From assembly GCA_021785655.1 (NCBI GenBank), contig JAJYET010000005.1, positions 20,279-84,278 on the forward strand: 64,000 nt of DNA, given 5' to 3'. Shown piece by piece: positions 51,759 through 60,048 of this stretch. Each line of letters opens with the position of its first letter. The stretch's first letter is position 1. This DNA comes from a bacterium. Its GTDB lineage: Bacteria; Chloroflexota; Dormibacteria; Aeolococcales; Bog-877. The notes under the pieces were generated by a model. That model did not search any database, was not told where the DNA came from, and saw nothing but the letters and a program-made list of their open reading frames with translations. Position numbers and translations under genes: made by a program.

Positions 51759-52475
51759 CTACTTCACCTCCCGCCGAGCGATCAGGGGATCGACAAGGCC
51801 GCCCAGGTCGGGCGGTGATGGCCGCCAGGGGGTGGCCAGAATGAGCACTTCGTCTTGCCAACGAAGAATCTCGGACCGGGGGCCGATCCTCAATGTGGAG
51901 GCGACTTGCAGCACGCCCCGCTGGGCGGCCTGGGCCGCGGCCACGGGGTCAGGGTTGAGTATCTCGAAGACCACCCTGAGCAGGTAGCGATCAGCCCACG
52001 GAACCGCCGCGGCTCGCGCCGCGGCCTCCGCCCTGATGGAGGCGAGGAGCCGGGCGGCCCTGACGGGCGGAGCCACGTCACCGGCCACGGCGGCCAGCAC
52101 GTCGAGGGAGCCGCTCAGCACCTCTGGCGAGCCATGGCAGAACATCTCGCCCATCGCGTCCAGGCGGTCGAGAGACTCCAAGGTGAAGTGAAGGAGGGTG
52201 TCAAGGCCGTCCGCGCGGGCCTCGACCTCCCAGGCCGCCGGGCCAGCCCGCCAGCGGGTCAGGCAGATGCCCGACCCCACCAGCAGCGCCTCACGGAGGC
52301 TCGGCGCCGGCTCCTGGGAGGCCCCAATGGCCTCCCACGGCCAGGGCGTGAAGGACCAGCCCTCGCCCCCCTCCGGGGAGGAGGGCCGCCGGGTAGTACG
52401 AGTCTCGGGCACGAGGCCCCCGAGCGGGGGTTGGACGCGCGCCGCCAGCCAGCGGCGCGCGCGAGGGGACCTCAC
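51759..52475 (-). CDS. Hypothetical protein of the transfer operon
   Basis: 238 residues from GTG 52475, sharing GTGA with the upstream stop and ending two bases before the VirB6-like start. Soluble, helical, Trp-containing, with an E-V-E-A-R-A-D-G-L-D-T-L-L-H-F-T-L segment. No P-loop, so it is not a VirB4. Function unknown. Confidence 0.5.
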   Translation of the reverse strand: MRSPRARRWLAARVQPPLGGLVPETRTTRRPSSPEGGEGWSFTPWPWEAIGASQEPAPSLREALLVGSGICLTRWRAGPAAWEVEARADGLDTLLHFTLESLDRLDAMGEMFCHGSPEVLSGSLDVLAAVAGDVAPPVRAARLLASIRAEAAARAAAVPWADRYLLRVVFEILNPDPVAAAQAAQRGVLQVASTLRIGPRSEILRWQDEVLILATPWRPSPPDLGGLVDPLIARREVK

Positions 52476-52645
52476 CGGCCCCGACCCAGGAGGCGGGCCG
52501 GCAGAGTCGCCGCGAAGTTCATCGGGGGGTCGGTGACCCGCCACCACATCCCCAGCAGTGGCTCGCAGCGCCGGCGCATCCGGAACTGCCACCTCTTCTC
52601 CAGCTCGGCCAGCGCGTCCCGCTGGGTCGCAGTCAGATCGTCCAT
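52472..52645 (-). CDS. Small basic protein, 57 aa
   Basis: Starts at ATG 52645 with AAGGAG 7 nt upstream. Basic and Trp/Met-rich (W-Q-F-R-M-R-R-R ... M-W-W-R-V-T). Overlaps the next gene by 4 nt. Confidence 0.45.
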   Translation of the reverse strand: MDDLTATQRDALAELEKRWQFRMRRRCEPLLGMWWRVTDPPMNFAATLPARLLGRGR

Positions 52646-52668
52646 GTTTTGCTCCTTTTCTTGCGCTC

Positions 52669-53760
52669 TTAGGCGCAACTCGTCTTGGTCGGACAGAACG
52701 GGACACCCTCGATCTGACCCACGTTGATCCAGCGCGGTTGAACGGGAATTGACAGCGTGAATGGCGACCCCAGCTCCTTTTGGTGGCGTCCTGAACTGTC
52801 GATCCATACGGCCCAGACAGCAATTTGGAGCTCCTGGGTCGAATTGATCGGGATCTCCCCCTGGGCATTGAAGACGTGGTAGGGGGACGGCGCCCCAGGA
52901 GCGGCGGGCACAGACACCAGGTGGTAGGTGTGGCTGATGTTGTCAAATGGGTAGGGCTGGCCCATGCCGCCGGGCCCGTCGGCCGGCGTGGTCTCTCCAT
53001 CCCCCCAAGACCAGGCAACGCCCATGCGGACGAGGCTCACTGCCACCGTGAGGACCTCCTCGCGCTTGCCCACCCCGGGTGGGGTGTAGGTGACGGTCTT
53101 GGTCTTGATTAGGGAGGCGGGGATGGTCGAATTGGTCACCCAGGCGTATTCAGGGAGCTGCACCAGGCCCCACACAGGAGGAGCGGTCATGACTTGCCCG
53201 CCCACCAGGTTTTTCTCCACCTCGGCCTCCAGGGCCTTGATCGCCGGGGTGACCCCGGGGGTCGAGCTGGTCGGGTCCGGGAACGTCACGGGCGTCGGCA
53301 GGAACCCGACAAAGAGCCAGGCGCCAGGGTGGCAGGCGGGGTACGAAGACATCGTGCGGGTGTACTCAGCGAACACCCAGTACTCGGCCAGGTTCCAGCC
53401 CCCAGGGCTGGGAGGGGTCCCGTGCGCAAGGTGGTTGACCCCAGCTGGGTCGGTCCAGCCGTACACCCCTGGGCTGCCGCCCACGGGCTCGTACGTCTCC
53501 GTCGGCGGGCAGGACGGGGCGGTGACTGAGGTCCAGGAGCTACCAGAGTTCGTGTGGTCGGTGACCTGGGGAGGGGCCCCAGGGATTCCGTAGACGGCCG
53601 AGACGGCGGTGCCCGTGGGGGTGGGGGTGACGCACACACCCGCGGTTGTGCACGGCGGCGGGGTCGTCCCCAGCACTGGCGCCGACAGCAGGGCGGCGGC
53701 GCTCGCCGCAAGGCTGGCGGCCATGACGAGGCCAAGGCCGCCGCGCCTCAACATCAGCAT
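52669..53760 (-). CDS. Secreted protein with PKD-like domain
   Basis: 363 residues from ATG 53760 (ATG 53754 gives a TGATG overlap with the upstream gene). Signal peptide (about 5-30), Thr/Pro linker, beta-rich body, and V-A-W-S-W-G-D-G-E-T-T-P ... I-S-H-T-Y, the W-x-x-G-D-G and H-x-Y marks of a PKD fold. Probably a surface-exposed mating or adhesion protein. Confidence 0.65.
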   Translation of the reverse strand: MLMLRRGGLGLVMAASLAASAAALLSAPVLGTTPPPCTTAGVCVTPTPTGTAVSAVYGIPGAPPQVTDHTNSGSSWTSVTAPSCPPTETYEPVGGSPGVYGWTDPAGVNHLAHGTPPSPGGWNLAEYWVFAEYTRTMSSYPACHPGAWLFVGFLPTPVTFPDPTSSTPGVTPAIKALEAEVEKNLVGGQVMTAPPVWGLVQLPEYAWVTNSTIPASLIKTKTVTYTPPGVGKREEVLTVAVSLVRMGVAWSWGDGETTPADGPGGMGQPYPFDNISHTYHLVSVPAAPGAPSPYHVFNAQGEIPINSTQELQIAVWAVWIDSSGRHQKELGSPFTLSIPVQPRWINVGQIEGVPFCPTKTSCA

Positions 53761-54419
53761 CCCGGCACCGCCCCACCGGGGAGGTCGGCCCCGGCGCCCT
53801 CGACCCAGCCCGTTTGGCATGTCGCGACCACCGTCGGCGTCCAAACCTGTGCGGGCAAGCCCGGGAGGCCGGCCACCGGCGGGAGGGGGACCATCGAGCC
53901 GAGTAGCAAATAAGTCACGGTCGGGGCGGAGGCCTTGATCGCCATGTAGGCCTCACCGCCCGCCTCGGTCGCGCAGGCGATGCCCCCTCCGCGGACCACA
54001 AGGCTGGTGGGGCCGGTCCCGACGGAGTTGGGCGCGCTCGCGGGGCGCTCGAAGTCCCCGATCACCGTCCAGAGGGCGGCCATGCACCCAGGCGGGTCCT
54101 CAGTCAGCGCGAGTCCGTGTCCCAGGGCCTGCAGGACTCCCAGGGAGGCGGGATCAAATGCCTGGCCAAGCAGCCGCACATCGGCTGCCGCATCCGGACG
54201 CGAGGCAGCCGGCATGGGACCACTCAGTAGGACCAGCGCCTGGCCCCACGCCTTGAACCCCTGCTCCGCCGCAGCCGCCGCGCTCAGCGGCTTGGCCGTC
54301 GGAGTCGGAGTCGCCTTGCCCTTGGGGGAGCCGCCGTGCCCGACCGGGGTCGAGCCACAGGCCGCGATCAGCAGCCCGGCCGTCAGGACCGCCGCCGCCA
54401 TGAGGGGGGATCGGGTCAT
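53754..54419 (-). CDS. Putative lipoprotein
   Basis: 221 residues. Lipobox L-I-A-A-C with Cys near residue 21, Thr/Pro/Lys linker, then a helical-then-beta domain with three Cys. It starts the run of minus-strand genes leading to the channel and coupling proteins. Family not recognised. Confidence 0.6.
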   Translation of the reverse strand: MTRSPLMAAAVLTAGLLIAACGSTPVGHGGSPKGKATPTPTAKPLSAAAAAEQGFKAWGQALVLLSGPMPAASRPDAAADVRLLGQAFDPASLGVLQALGHGLALTEDPPGCMAALWTVIGDFERPASAPNSVGTGPTSLVVRGGGIACATEAGGEAYMAIKASAPTVTYLLLGSMVPLPPVAGLPGLPAQVWTPTVVATCQTGWVEGAGADLPGGAVPGC

Positions 54420-54614
54420 CTCACTACCTCGGCCTCAGCGATCTCAATGGGCGGTGGGCCTGAGACCCGAGCCCACCGCCACCTCATACTCTACCCCGTA
54501 GCCAGCCATAGGGCCAGCCATCCATGTAACAGCCTACTGAAGATCGTGTATCAAGCTGCCGTCCGCTCTGTCAGCCGGTTCCGCAGGTGGCTGGCTGGCT
54601 GCTAAGCTCCCGCT

Positions 54615-54809
54615 ATGGCAAGTAGAACCGACACCCCGATGGCGAGAATGCAGGTGGCGATCCCCGGCGACCTCAGCCAATGGCTTCGGGACCAGGAGGC
54701 TGCGGCGCTCCAGAGCGGGCGGCGGGTCGCCCAGTCCGCGATCATCCGGTCCGCGCTCCGCGACTGGAAGGCGGCGGGGCACACTTGGAAGGACGCCGAA
54801 GGGGCCTGA
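54615..54809 (+). CDS. CopG/Arc-like ribbon-helix-helix protein
   Basis: 64 residues from ATG 54615, 6 nt after TAAGCT, so probably leaderless. Beta strand R-M-Q-V-A-I-P then helices D-L-S-Q-W-L-R-D-Q-E and S-A-I-I-R-S-A-L-R-D-W, the RHH pattern. Divergent from the lipoprotein/transfer operon and a candidate repressor of it. Confidence 0.65.
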   Translation: MASRTDTPMARMQVAIPGDLSQWLRDQEAAALQSGRRVAQSAIIRSALRDWKAAGHTWKDAEGA

Positions 54810-54823
54810 CGCCCCCGGCGCCT

Positions 54824-55057
54824 TCATCCCCGGCCCTCCGGCACGAGAGAGAGAACGGGGCGCTTGGGCAGCCTCCGCTCGGCCTCGTATGCCGCCAACG
54901 CGGCCGTGCGGCCACAGGTGCAGGGAGCCGTCCTATCACGCGCGGGGCACCAGGGCGCGTGGCCGGTGCTGACCAGGGCGTGGTAGAGGGCGTAGGCCGT
55001 GGCAGTGCCATTCACAGATCCAATCGTGGCGGATGCCGAGCGACACATCCGCGACAC
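54824..55057 (-). CDS. Small Cys-containing hypothetical protein
   Basis: 77 residues from GTG 55057 (ATG 55048 possible). C-P-A-R-D-R-T-A-P-C-T-C-G could bind zinc. It follows the DnaB gene by 8 nt, so it is probably the last gene of the replication operon. Function unknown. Confidence 0.45.
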   Translation of the reverse strand: MSRMCRSASATIGSVNGTATAYALYHALVSTGHAPWCPARDRTAPCTCGRTAALAAYEAERRLPKRPVLSLVPEGRG

Positions 55058-55065
55058 TTTTCGAG

Positions 55066-56457
55066 TTACGAGGACGCCTTCGCGGGCCGCGCACCCGGGA
55101 AGGCCCTCCGCACCGCCTCCGGGACGCGGTCATCCTCGCCGCTCCAGCGCCCGGTCGGTAGGTCCACGTGAGCTGGCACGATCCCCGGGGGGCCACTGCG
55201 ATTCTTGGCGACGATCAGCTCGGCAAACCCCAGGTCCTTGCCCCGTTCGTACACACCAGGCCGATGAACAAAGATCACCACGTCGGCGTCTTGTTCGATT
55301 GCTCCGGAGTCGCGCAGATCCGCGAGCTGAGGTCGGCGTTCCGTGCGGCGCTCCGACTCCCGGTTTAGCTGGGAAAGTGCCAGCACCGGGATGTGCAACT
55401 CGCGGGACAGGCTCTTCAGCCCACCCGAGATCCACGTGACTTCTTCCGTGCGCGACCTCGCCGCCGCGTCGCGCCCGACCAGTTGCAGGTAGTCGATCAC
55501 CACCAGCTTGATGCCGATGGCCGCTACCATCCTCCGCGCCGCCGCGCGGATCTGCATAAGCGACTGGCCCGCGCTGTCATCAAGCAGGAGCGGCATGGTG
55601 TCGAGTCGCTGGGCCCACTCCGCCAGACCCGCCACGTCTTTCTCTGCTGCGGCGCGGAGCTTCAGATGTTGGCTGTTTGTGCCGCTGAGCGTGGCCATGC
55701 ACCTCTCGGTCCACGAGTCCCGGCCCATCTCCAGGCTGATCACGCCGACCGGGACGCCCAACTGGACACAGATCATGGCCGCCCACCCGGCCAGAGAACT
55801 CTTGCCCATGCCGGGGCGACCGGCGAGCACGGTGAGTTCGCCCGCCCGCATCCCCCCGGTCAAGTGATCCACCCCGGCGACCCCAAGGGGCAGGCCGACG
55901 AGCTGCGCCCCTCCACCGGCGGCCAGCGCGGCCCGCATTTCCGCCACCAGGGCGTGCGCGTCAGGTCCAAGGGGCCGCGGACCTCCACCGGCAGGCACCC
56001 CATCAGCCACCCCAAAGACCGCCCGCTGGGCCCCGTCCACCGCCTCGGCCGCCGTTACCTCGGGGTCGAGCCCTAGGCGCGCTATCTCCCCCCCAGCGTG
56101 GATCAGCCTGCGCTTCGTGGCCGCGTCGCGGACGATGCGGCCGTAGTACTCCCAGTTGGCTGTCGTGGGGACCGCTGCGGCCAGCGAGGTCAGAGCCTCC
56201 AGCCCCCCCGCCCGAACGAGCGTGCCCTGCCTCTCCAGTTCGTCTGCCAGGGTGAGGGTGTCGAGTGGCGTGCCTCGGCCGAAGAGGCCGAGCATCGCGC
56301 GGAAGATGTGGCTGTGGGCGTCCATGTACCAGTCGTTCTCGCCCAGAAGGCTGACCACTTCGGCCACCAGCGACGGCTCAAGGAGGAGACTGCCCAGGAC
56401 CGCGCGCTCCGCCTCCAGGTTGTGGGGCGGGGTGGGGGTCGGGACCGAGGCAGTCAT
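55066..56457 (-). CDS. dnaB: DnaB-type replicative helicase
   Basis: 463 residues, full length for bacterial DnaB. N-terminal helical domain (A-E-R-A-V-L-G-S-L-L-L), RecA-like core with Walker A A-G-R-P-G-M-G-K-S-S, D-Y-L-Q-L Walker B, the S-Q-L-N-R sensor and the L-A-D-L-R-D-S-G-A-I-E-Q-D-A-D motif. An element-borne helicase should be loaded at the adjacent iteron origin by the Rep protein. It overlaps the rep gene by 4 nt. Confidence 0.93.
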   Translation of the reverse strand: MTASVPTPTPPHNLEAERAVLGSLLLEPSLVAEVVSLLGENDWYMDAHSHIFRAMLGLFGRGTPLDTLTLADELERQGTLVRAGGLEALTSLAAAVPTTANWEYYGRIVRDAATKRRLIHAGGEIARLGLDPEVTAAEAVDGAQRAVFGVADGVPAGGGPRPLGPDAHALVAEMRAALAAGGGAQLVGLPLGVAGVDHLTGGMRAGELTVLAGRPGMGKSSLAGWAAMICVQLGVPVGVISLEMGRDSWTERCMATLSGTNSQHLKLRAAAEKDVAGLAEWAQRLDTMPLLLDDSAGQSLMQIRAAARRMVAAIGIKLVVIDYLQLVGRDAAARSRTEEVTWISGGLKSLSRELHIPVLALSQLNRESERRTERRPQLADLRDSGAIEQDADVVIFVHRPGVYERGKDLGFAELIVAKNRSGPPGIVPAHVDLPTGRWSGEDDRVPEAVRRAFPGARPAKASS

Positions 56458-57863
56458 GCTCCGACCTCCTGGTCAGACCCAGAGGGAGCCTCGCAGAGCG
56501 AGTCTCCGACGGTAGGTACGACGGTAGATACGACGGTACCCCCAGATTTTGATCTCGCCCCAGTCCCGCAAAGCCCCGTCCCCCAGTCCCGCAAAGCCCC
56601 GTCTTGAGTCCCGCCGAGCCCCGTTTCGGAAACGGGACTTTGCGGGACTGGGGGCCGCACTGTGGCCCACCTCGGCAGGGTCACGCCTGCGGCCCTGAGG
56701 CGGGCCGCGTAGTCGGTCGCCCCGGCCGCCTCCAGCTCGCGGTCCGCCTCCCGCTGTCGCTCGGCGCACTCGGCCAAGGCCAACCGCTCCTCCGAACGGC
56801 TCCGATCCGCTGCCATGACCCGGGCCAGCGGGTCGCCGCCTACGCCAGCCAGCAGCATGGCCGCGACCTCATCGGGCTGCCATCTGGTGAGCAACTCGGC
56901 CACCACCCTGACCTGACCCGGGGCCGGGAGGCGCCCTTCATGAGCTCGCCGCCACGCCCTCATCACCTCGGTCGGCAGGGGGCCGCTGTCGGCGGCGCTG
57001 CAGGCACGGCCGGAGCGGCCGGCCACGAGATGCCAGCTCCCCTGGTCGCGCCCTTGGGTAAGGGCGAGGGTGTACCTGGGATCGACCTGCTCGATCACGC
57101 GGGCCGCGGCCCCGACCCGCTGGGCAACCCGCCAGCGACGTGCCCAGCGCAGATCCAGCAGATCGGCAAGGCCGGGGCTCGCCCCTCCCCCGAAGAGCGG
57201 GTATCGCCGTGGCTCCCGCAGAGTCTCAGCCTCCAGGTAGGTCCAGAGGCGGCCCGCGATGGTGTCCTGGTATGTGATCGCGTCCCAGGTCGGCGCGTGC
57301 AGGTAGGTGACCGCCCCTCCCGCCATCAGGTCGGCGATCACTTGGGAGAGGACCACGTGTCCGTGCCGTTGACCCGGCCCCAGGAACCTGGCCTCGTCAA
57401 CGAGTCCCCAGACCCAAATCGCCTCGGCGCCGTCTGCCTGGCGGAGGACCGACTCGTAGGTCGCCCCGCGGAGCCGCACGACCGCCGCGCGCGCCAGCTG
57501 TCTATCCCTCCCACCCCCGGCGGTCCGGCCGAGGGCTCGGGTCGCGTCAGCGAGCGAATAGGGCACCCTCCGGTCGGCGGGACAGCCGTCACGGACCCAT
57601 CGCGTCACCACGTCCGCGAACACTCTCTGGTCGGCGACCATGAGGGCCCGGCCGCTGAGCTGCCTCAGTGGCCGCCCATACAGCACTAGCGGCACCGTCA
57701 GCTCATCCTCACCCTTGGGGGGGGTGATGTGCCAGATCGGAGCCCGGCACAGGTCTCGCTCCAGCAGCCGGGTGTCACGGCCCTTGGGGCGGAGGGCTTT
57801 GGTGACGGCTGGCGGGTGCCCCGAGGCCTCGGGCCACTGGCGCTCCGCCTCGACGGCCCGCAT
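56454..57863 (-). CDS. Plasmid-type replication initiator
   Basis: 469 residues from ATG 57863 (TGATG overlap with the HTH gene). The middle has features of winged-helix initiators: W-H-I-T-P-P-K-G-E-D-E-L-T-V-P-L-V-L-Y-G-R, R-V-P-Y-S-L-A-D-A-T-R-A-L, and T-I-A-G-R-L-W-T-Y-L. The last 80 residues are low complexity (A-L-R-D-W-G-T-G-L-C-G-T-G) because the DNA there holds iterons. It is followed by dnaB. Assignment rests on fold-like motifs and context. Confidence 0.7.
   Translation of the reverse strand: MRAVEAERQWPEASGHPPAVTKALRPKGRDTRLLERDLCRAPIWHITPPKGEDELTVPLVLYGRPLRQLSGRALMVADQRVFADVVTRWVRDGCPADRRVPYSLADATRALGRTAGGGRDRQLARAAVVRLRGATYESVLRQADGAEAIWVWGLVDEARFLGPGQRHGHVVLSQVIADLMAGGAVTYLHAPTWDAITYQDTIAGRLWTYLEAETLREPRRYPLFGGGASPGLADLLDLRWARRWRVAQRVGAAARVIEQVDPRYTLALTQGRDQGSWHLVAGRSGRACSAADSGPLPTEVMRAWRRAHEGRLPAPGQVRVVAELLTRWQPDEVAAMLLAGVGGDPLARVMAADRSRSEERLALAECAERQREADRELEAAGATDYAARLRAAGVTLPRWATVRPPVPQSPVSETGLGGTQDGALRDWGTGLCGTGARSKSGGTVVSTVVPTVGDSLCEAPSGSDQEVGA
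56507..56650. repeat. Iteron cluster inside rep (probable origin)
   Basis: Three direct copies of CAGTCCCGCAAAGCCCCGTC or a near match (56561-56580, 56584-56603, 56606-56625) at 22-23 bp spacing, then one inverted copy (56631-56650) around CCCGTTTC-G-GAAACGGG (56620-56636). Next to it are three 12-bp repeats beginning CGACGGTA (56507, 56519, 56531). Spacing of two helical turns fits initiator-binding iterons. Confidence 0.7.
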
Positions 57864-58093
57864 CACTGGCCCCGCCGACCGTTGGCCGGGCGGTAGGGGC
57901 GCATTGGCACCCGGTCTGGGGCCCCCAAAGCCGCCAGGTCGGCGACCCGGAACCGCACGATGCGCGGCGAGAGCCGCACCACCTCCAAATCGCCCCGGCG
58001 CACCAGTCGCCAGAGGGTGCGCTGTGAGACGTCGAGCACGCGGGCCGCGCCGGGCGCGGCCAATAGCAGCTGCGTCGGTTCGCCGTCGGTCAT
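57863..58093 (-). CDS. Excisionase-like HTH protein
   Basis: 76 residues from ATG 58093. A winged-HTH of the MerR/Xis (HTH_17) type: A-A-R-V-L-D-V-S-Q-R-T-L-W-R-L-V-R-R-G-D-L then V-R-L-S-P-R-I-V-R-F-R-V. It is first gene of an overlapping rep-dnaB operon and lies 300 bp from attR, so it may be the recombination directionality factor, a rep regulator, or both. A TAGGCT box is at 58121-58126. Confidence 0.75.
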   Translation of the reverse strand: MTDGEPTQLLLAAPGAARVLDVSQRTLWRLVRRGDLEVVRLSPRIVRFRVADLAALGAPDRVPMRPYRPANGRRGQ

Positions 58094-58288
58094 GGCAAGC
58101 TCCACCGCTCGCGTCGTGGGAGCCTATTGCCACCCCTGGCGCCCCAGGGCGACCGTCCGGCGCCGGCTGCTAATGGGCCTTTCGACCCCAGCCGTTGCCC
58201 CGAGTATACACGCGCCTGCCCCAGGTGTTCCTGCATGCTTCGCTGCGCTGCCCCAGGTTGCCAGTCAGCAGCACCTGTTTGACAGCAA

Positions 58289-58384
58289 CGGTGTAGCAAC
58301 GCGAGGCAACCCGTGGCACCGTCGGGCACTGGCCCTGGGGCGATGTGAGATCACCTGGCACCCCCTGGCACCCCCTGACACGGG
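58289..58384 (+). repeat. Probable integrase/Xis arm sites, right end
   Basis: CGGTGTAGCAACGCG (58289-58303) duplicates the left-end site. Closer to attR are three 10-bp units (CTGGCACCCC at 58355 and 58365, CTGACACGGG at 58375), exactly one helical turn apart. Together with the left-end pair these resemble the arm and accessory sites of a recombination complex. Confidence 0.5.
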
Positions 58385-58395
58385 CGTCACGCTTA

Positions 58396-58458
58396 CTTCA
58401 AAATCGATGGGGGGCGCCTCAGGCGTCCCCGGAGGGATCGTTCCCCTCGCCTCCCGCC
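58396..58458 (+). repeat. attR: orphan selC 3' fragment
   Basis: Identical to 23569-23631. It lacks the tRNA 5' third. The chromosomal base after the repeat is G, not A, so the original tRNA gene ended GCCG and did not encode CCA, whereas the element-restored copy does. Confidence 0.95.
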
Positions 58459-58484
58459 GCCACCCCGGCTAGTCGGTCCATCCT

Positions 58485-58516
58485 GGAGGGCGGTCGCCCT
58501 CCTGACGATCTTCTTT
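58485..58516 (+). terminator. Probable native selC terminator
   Basis: GGAGGGC-GGTC-GCCCTCC hairpin (58485-58502) followed by a T-rich tail ending TCTTCTTT. It lies 27 bp after attR, where the end of the uninterrupted selC transcript would be. Confidence 0.5.
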
Positions 58517-58668
58517 CAGCCGCTCACGTGCTGGCACTCCTCGGGCCGTGGGCGCCTCGGAGCGAGCGACTCTCCTGTCGGGTAGTAGGATCCTCGGAGG
58601 GCTCGGAACCCGGTCGGTGCCGTAGCTGGAGTGGAGCCCCCTTCGGGCCGCTGCCAGGTGAGATCAAG

Positions 58669-60048
58669 GTGCGCTCCCATTCGGACGTAGCGGGGACCGG
58701 GGGTCCCCGTCCCCCCGCCGTCGGACGGCTGCTTCGGCATCCGGACGTCGTGGTCCTCGCCGCGCGCCACGGCAGAGCGGCCACCGCTGCTGCCGCCAAG
58801 ACCGCGGTCGCGGAGGTCCGGGCGGGGACGTCCGCCTCCGGGGAGGAGCGGGCGCTGGCGAAGCGCGTCGCCCAGCTTCTGGACGGCTCTCCGCGCCAGT
58901 TGCGGCGGGTGATCAACGGGACGGGAGTTGTCATCCACACCAACCTGGGCCGCGCCCCTCTGGCGGCCCGGGCGGCCGCCCGGGCCGCCAACCTGGCCGC
59001 CGGGTACAGCAACCTGGAGCTGGACCTGCGAACCGGGCGGCGCGGTGACCGCCACTCCCTGCTTGCCGACATCCTGCGCCGGGTGGTGGGGGTGGAGGAG
59101 GCGATGGTGGTCAACAACGGGGCCGCGGCGGTGCTCCTGGCGCTCACTGCGCTCTGCCGGGGGCGGGAGGTCCTGGTCTCACGTGGCGAGGCCATCGAGA
59201 TCGGGGGGAGCTTCCGGATTCCCGACATCCTGCGTCTCTCCGGGGCCAAGCTGGTGGAGGTGGGGACCACCAACCGCACCCGGGTGTCGGACTACGAGCG
59301 GGCCTGCACCCCCCGGACCGTGGCCTTCCTCAGGGTCCACCAGTCCAACTTCCGGATGACCGGCTTCACGGAGCGGCCGCGGCTCGCCGACCTGGCAGCC
59401 GCGGCGCACCGGAGCGGTCTCCATTTGTTGGAGGACGTCGGCAGTGGCCTCCTTCCGCCCGCCCCGGCCGGGGCCGCGTTTGAGGCCCGGCTGGGGCGGA
59501 GCCGGTCGGACGGGGCAGACCTCATCTTCTGCAGCGGCGACAAGCTGCTGGGCGCCAGCCAGGCCGGGCTGGTGCTGGGCCGGGCGGAGCTGGTGGAGCG
59601 GTTGCGCCGCCACCCCTTGGCGCGCGCCTTGCGCCCCGACAAGCTCCAGCTGGCAGCGCTCGAGGAGACGCTGCTCTGCCTCGAGGAGCCCGGTGGGCTG
59701 GAGCAGGTCCCGGTCTGGGCGATGCTCCGTGCGGACCCGCGGCGGCTGCGGCGGAGGTCCGAGAGGTGGGCCGAGCGCCTCCGGCGGATCGGCCTGCCGG
59801 CCGAGGTGACGAGCACGGAGGGGGCAGTCGGGGGAGGCACGACTCCCGGGGACCCGCTGCCGTCCTACGGCATCCACATCCCCTGCCCCCGGCCGGGGGT
59901 GGTACGTCGTCGGCTTCTGGCTGCCGAGACGGCTGTCCTCTGCCTGGAGCGACCGGGCGGGATCGTCATCGATGCACGCTGCGTCCTCCCCGGGGAGGAC
60001 GGGCCGCTGATCGCCACCCTGGCGGGGGTTCTCGGGCCGGCCACGTGA
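58669..60048 (+). CDS. selA: L-seryl-tRNA(Sec) selenium transferase
   Basis: 459 residues from GTG 58669, chosen because AGGTGAG lies 7 nt upstream and the length equals the family norm; the frame is open further 5'. N-terminal A-V-G-R-L-L segment, N-G-T-G-V-V-I-H-T-N-L-G-R motif, and the PLP lysine in C-S-G-D-K-L-L-G (Lys292). It converts Ser-tRNA(Sec) to Sec-tRNA(Sec) using selenophosphate, as a ring-shaped multimer. Its stop overlaps the selB start. Confidence 0.95.
   Translation: MRSHSDVAGTGGPRPPAVGRLLRHPDVVVLAARHGRAATAAAAKTAVAEVRAGTSASGEERALAKRVAQLLDGSPRQLRRVINGTGVVIHTNLGRAPLAARAAARAANLAAGYSNLELDLRTGRRGDRHSLLADILRRVVGVEEAMVVNNGAAAVLLALTALCRGREVLVSRGEAIEIGGSFRIPDILRLSGAKLVEVGTTNRTRVSDYERACTPRTVAFLRVHQSNFRMTGFTERPRLADLAAAAHRSGLHLLEDVGSGLLPPAPAGAAFEARLGRSRSDGADLIFCSGDKLLGASQAGLVLGRAELVERLRRHPLARALRPDKLQLAALEETLLCLEEPGGLEQVPVWAMLRADPRRLRRRSERWAERLRRIGLPAEVTSTEGAVGGGTTPGDPLPSYGIHIPCPRPGVVRRRLLAAETAVLCLERPGGIVIDARCVLPGEDGPLIATLAGVLGPAT

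Larger units (their letters stand above)
23569..58458. mobile_element. selC-integrated conjugative/mobilisable element, about 34.8 kb
   Basis: Bounded by the 63-bp att repeats. From the left it carries an integrase, cargo, an AAA ATPase, a ParA/RHH partition set, RHH-type proteins and a probable oriT. A MobF relaxase-helicase, more cargo, a VirD4-like coupling protein, a VirB6-like channel protein, DnaB, a replication initiator with iterons, and an HTH (excisionase-like) gene follow. It combines a plasmid-type replicon with integration. No VirB4-type ATPase is visible, so it may be mobilisable or use an unrecognised machine. It separates selC from selABD. Confidence 0.92.

Noticed and set aside
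51759..52475. VirB4-like ATPase
   Set aside because: No Walker A or B motif and only 238 residues.
56561..56650. Protein-level repeat of functional importance in Rep
   Set aside because: The repeat is stronger at DNA level and includes an inverted copy, so it is read as iterons first.
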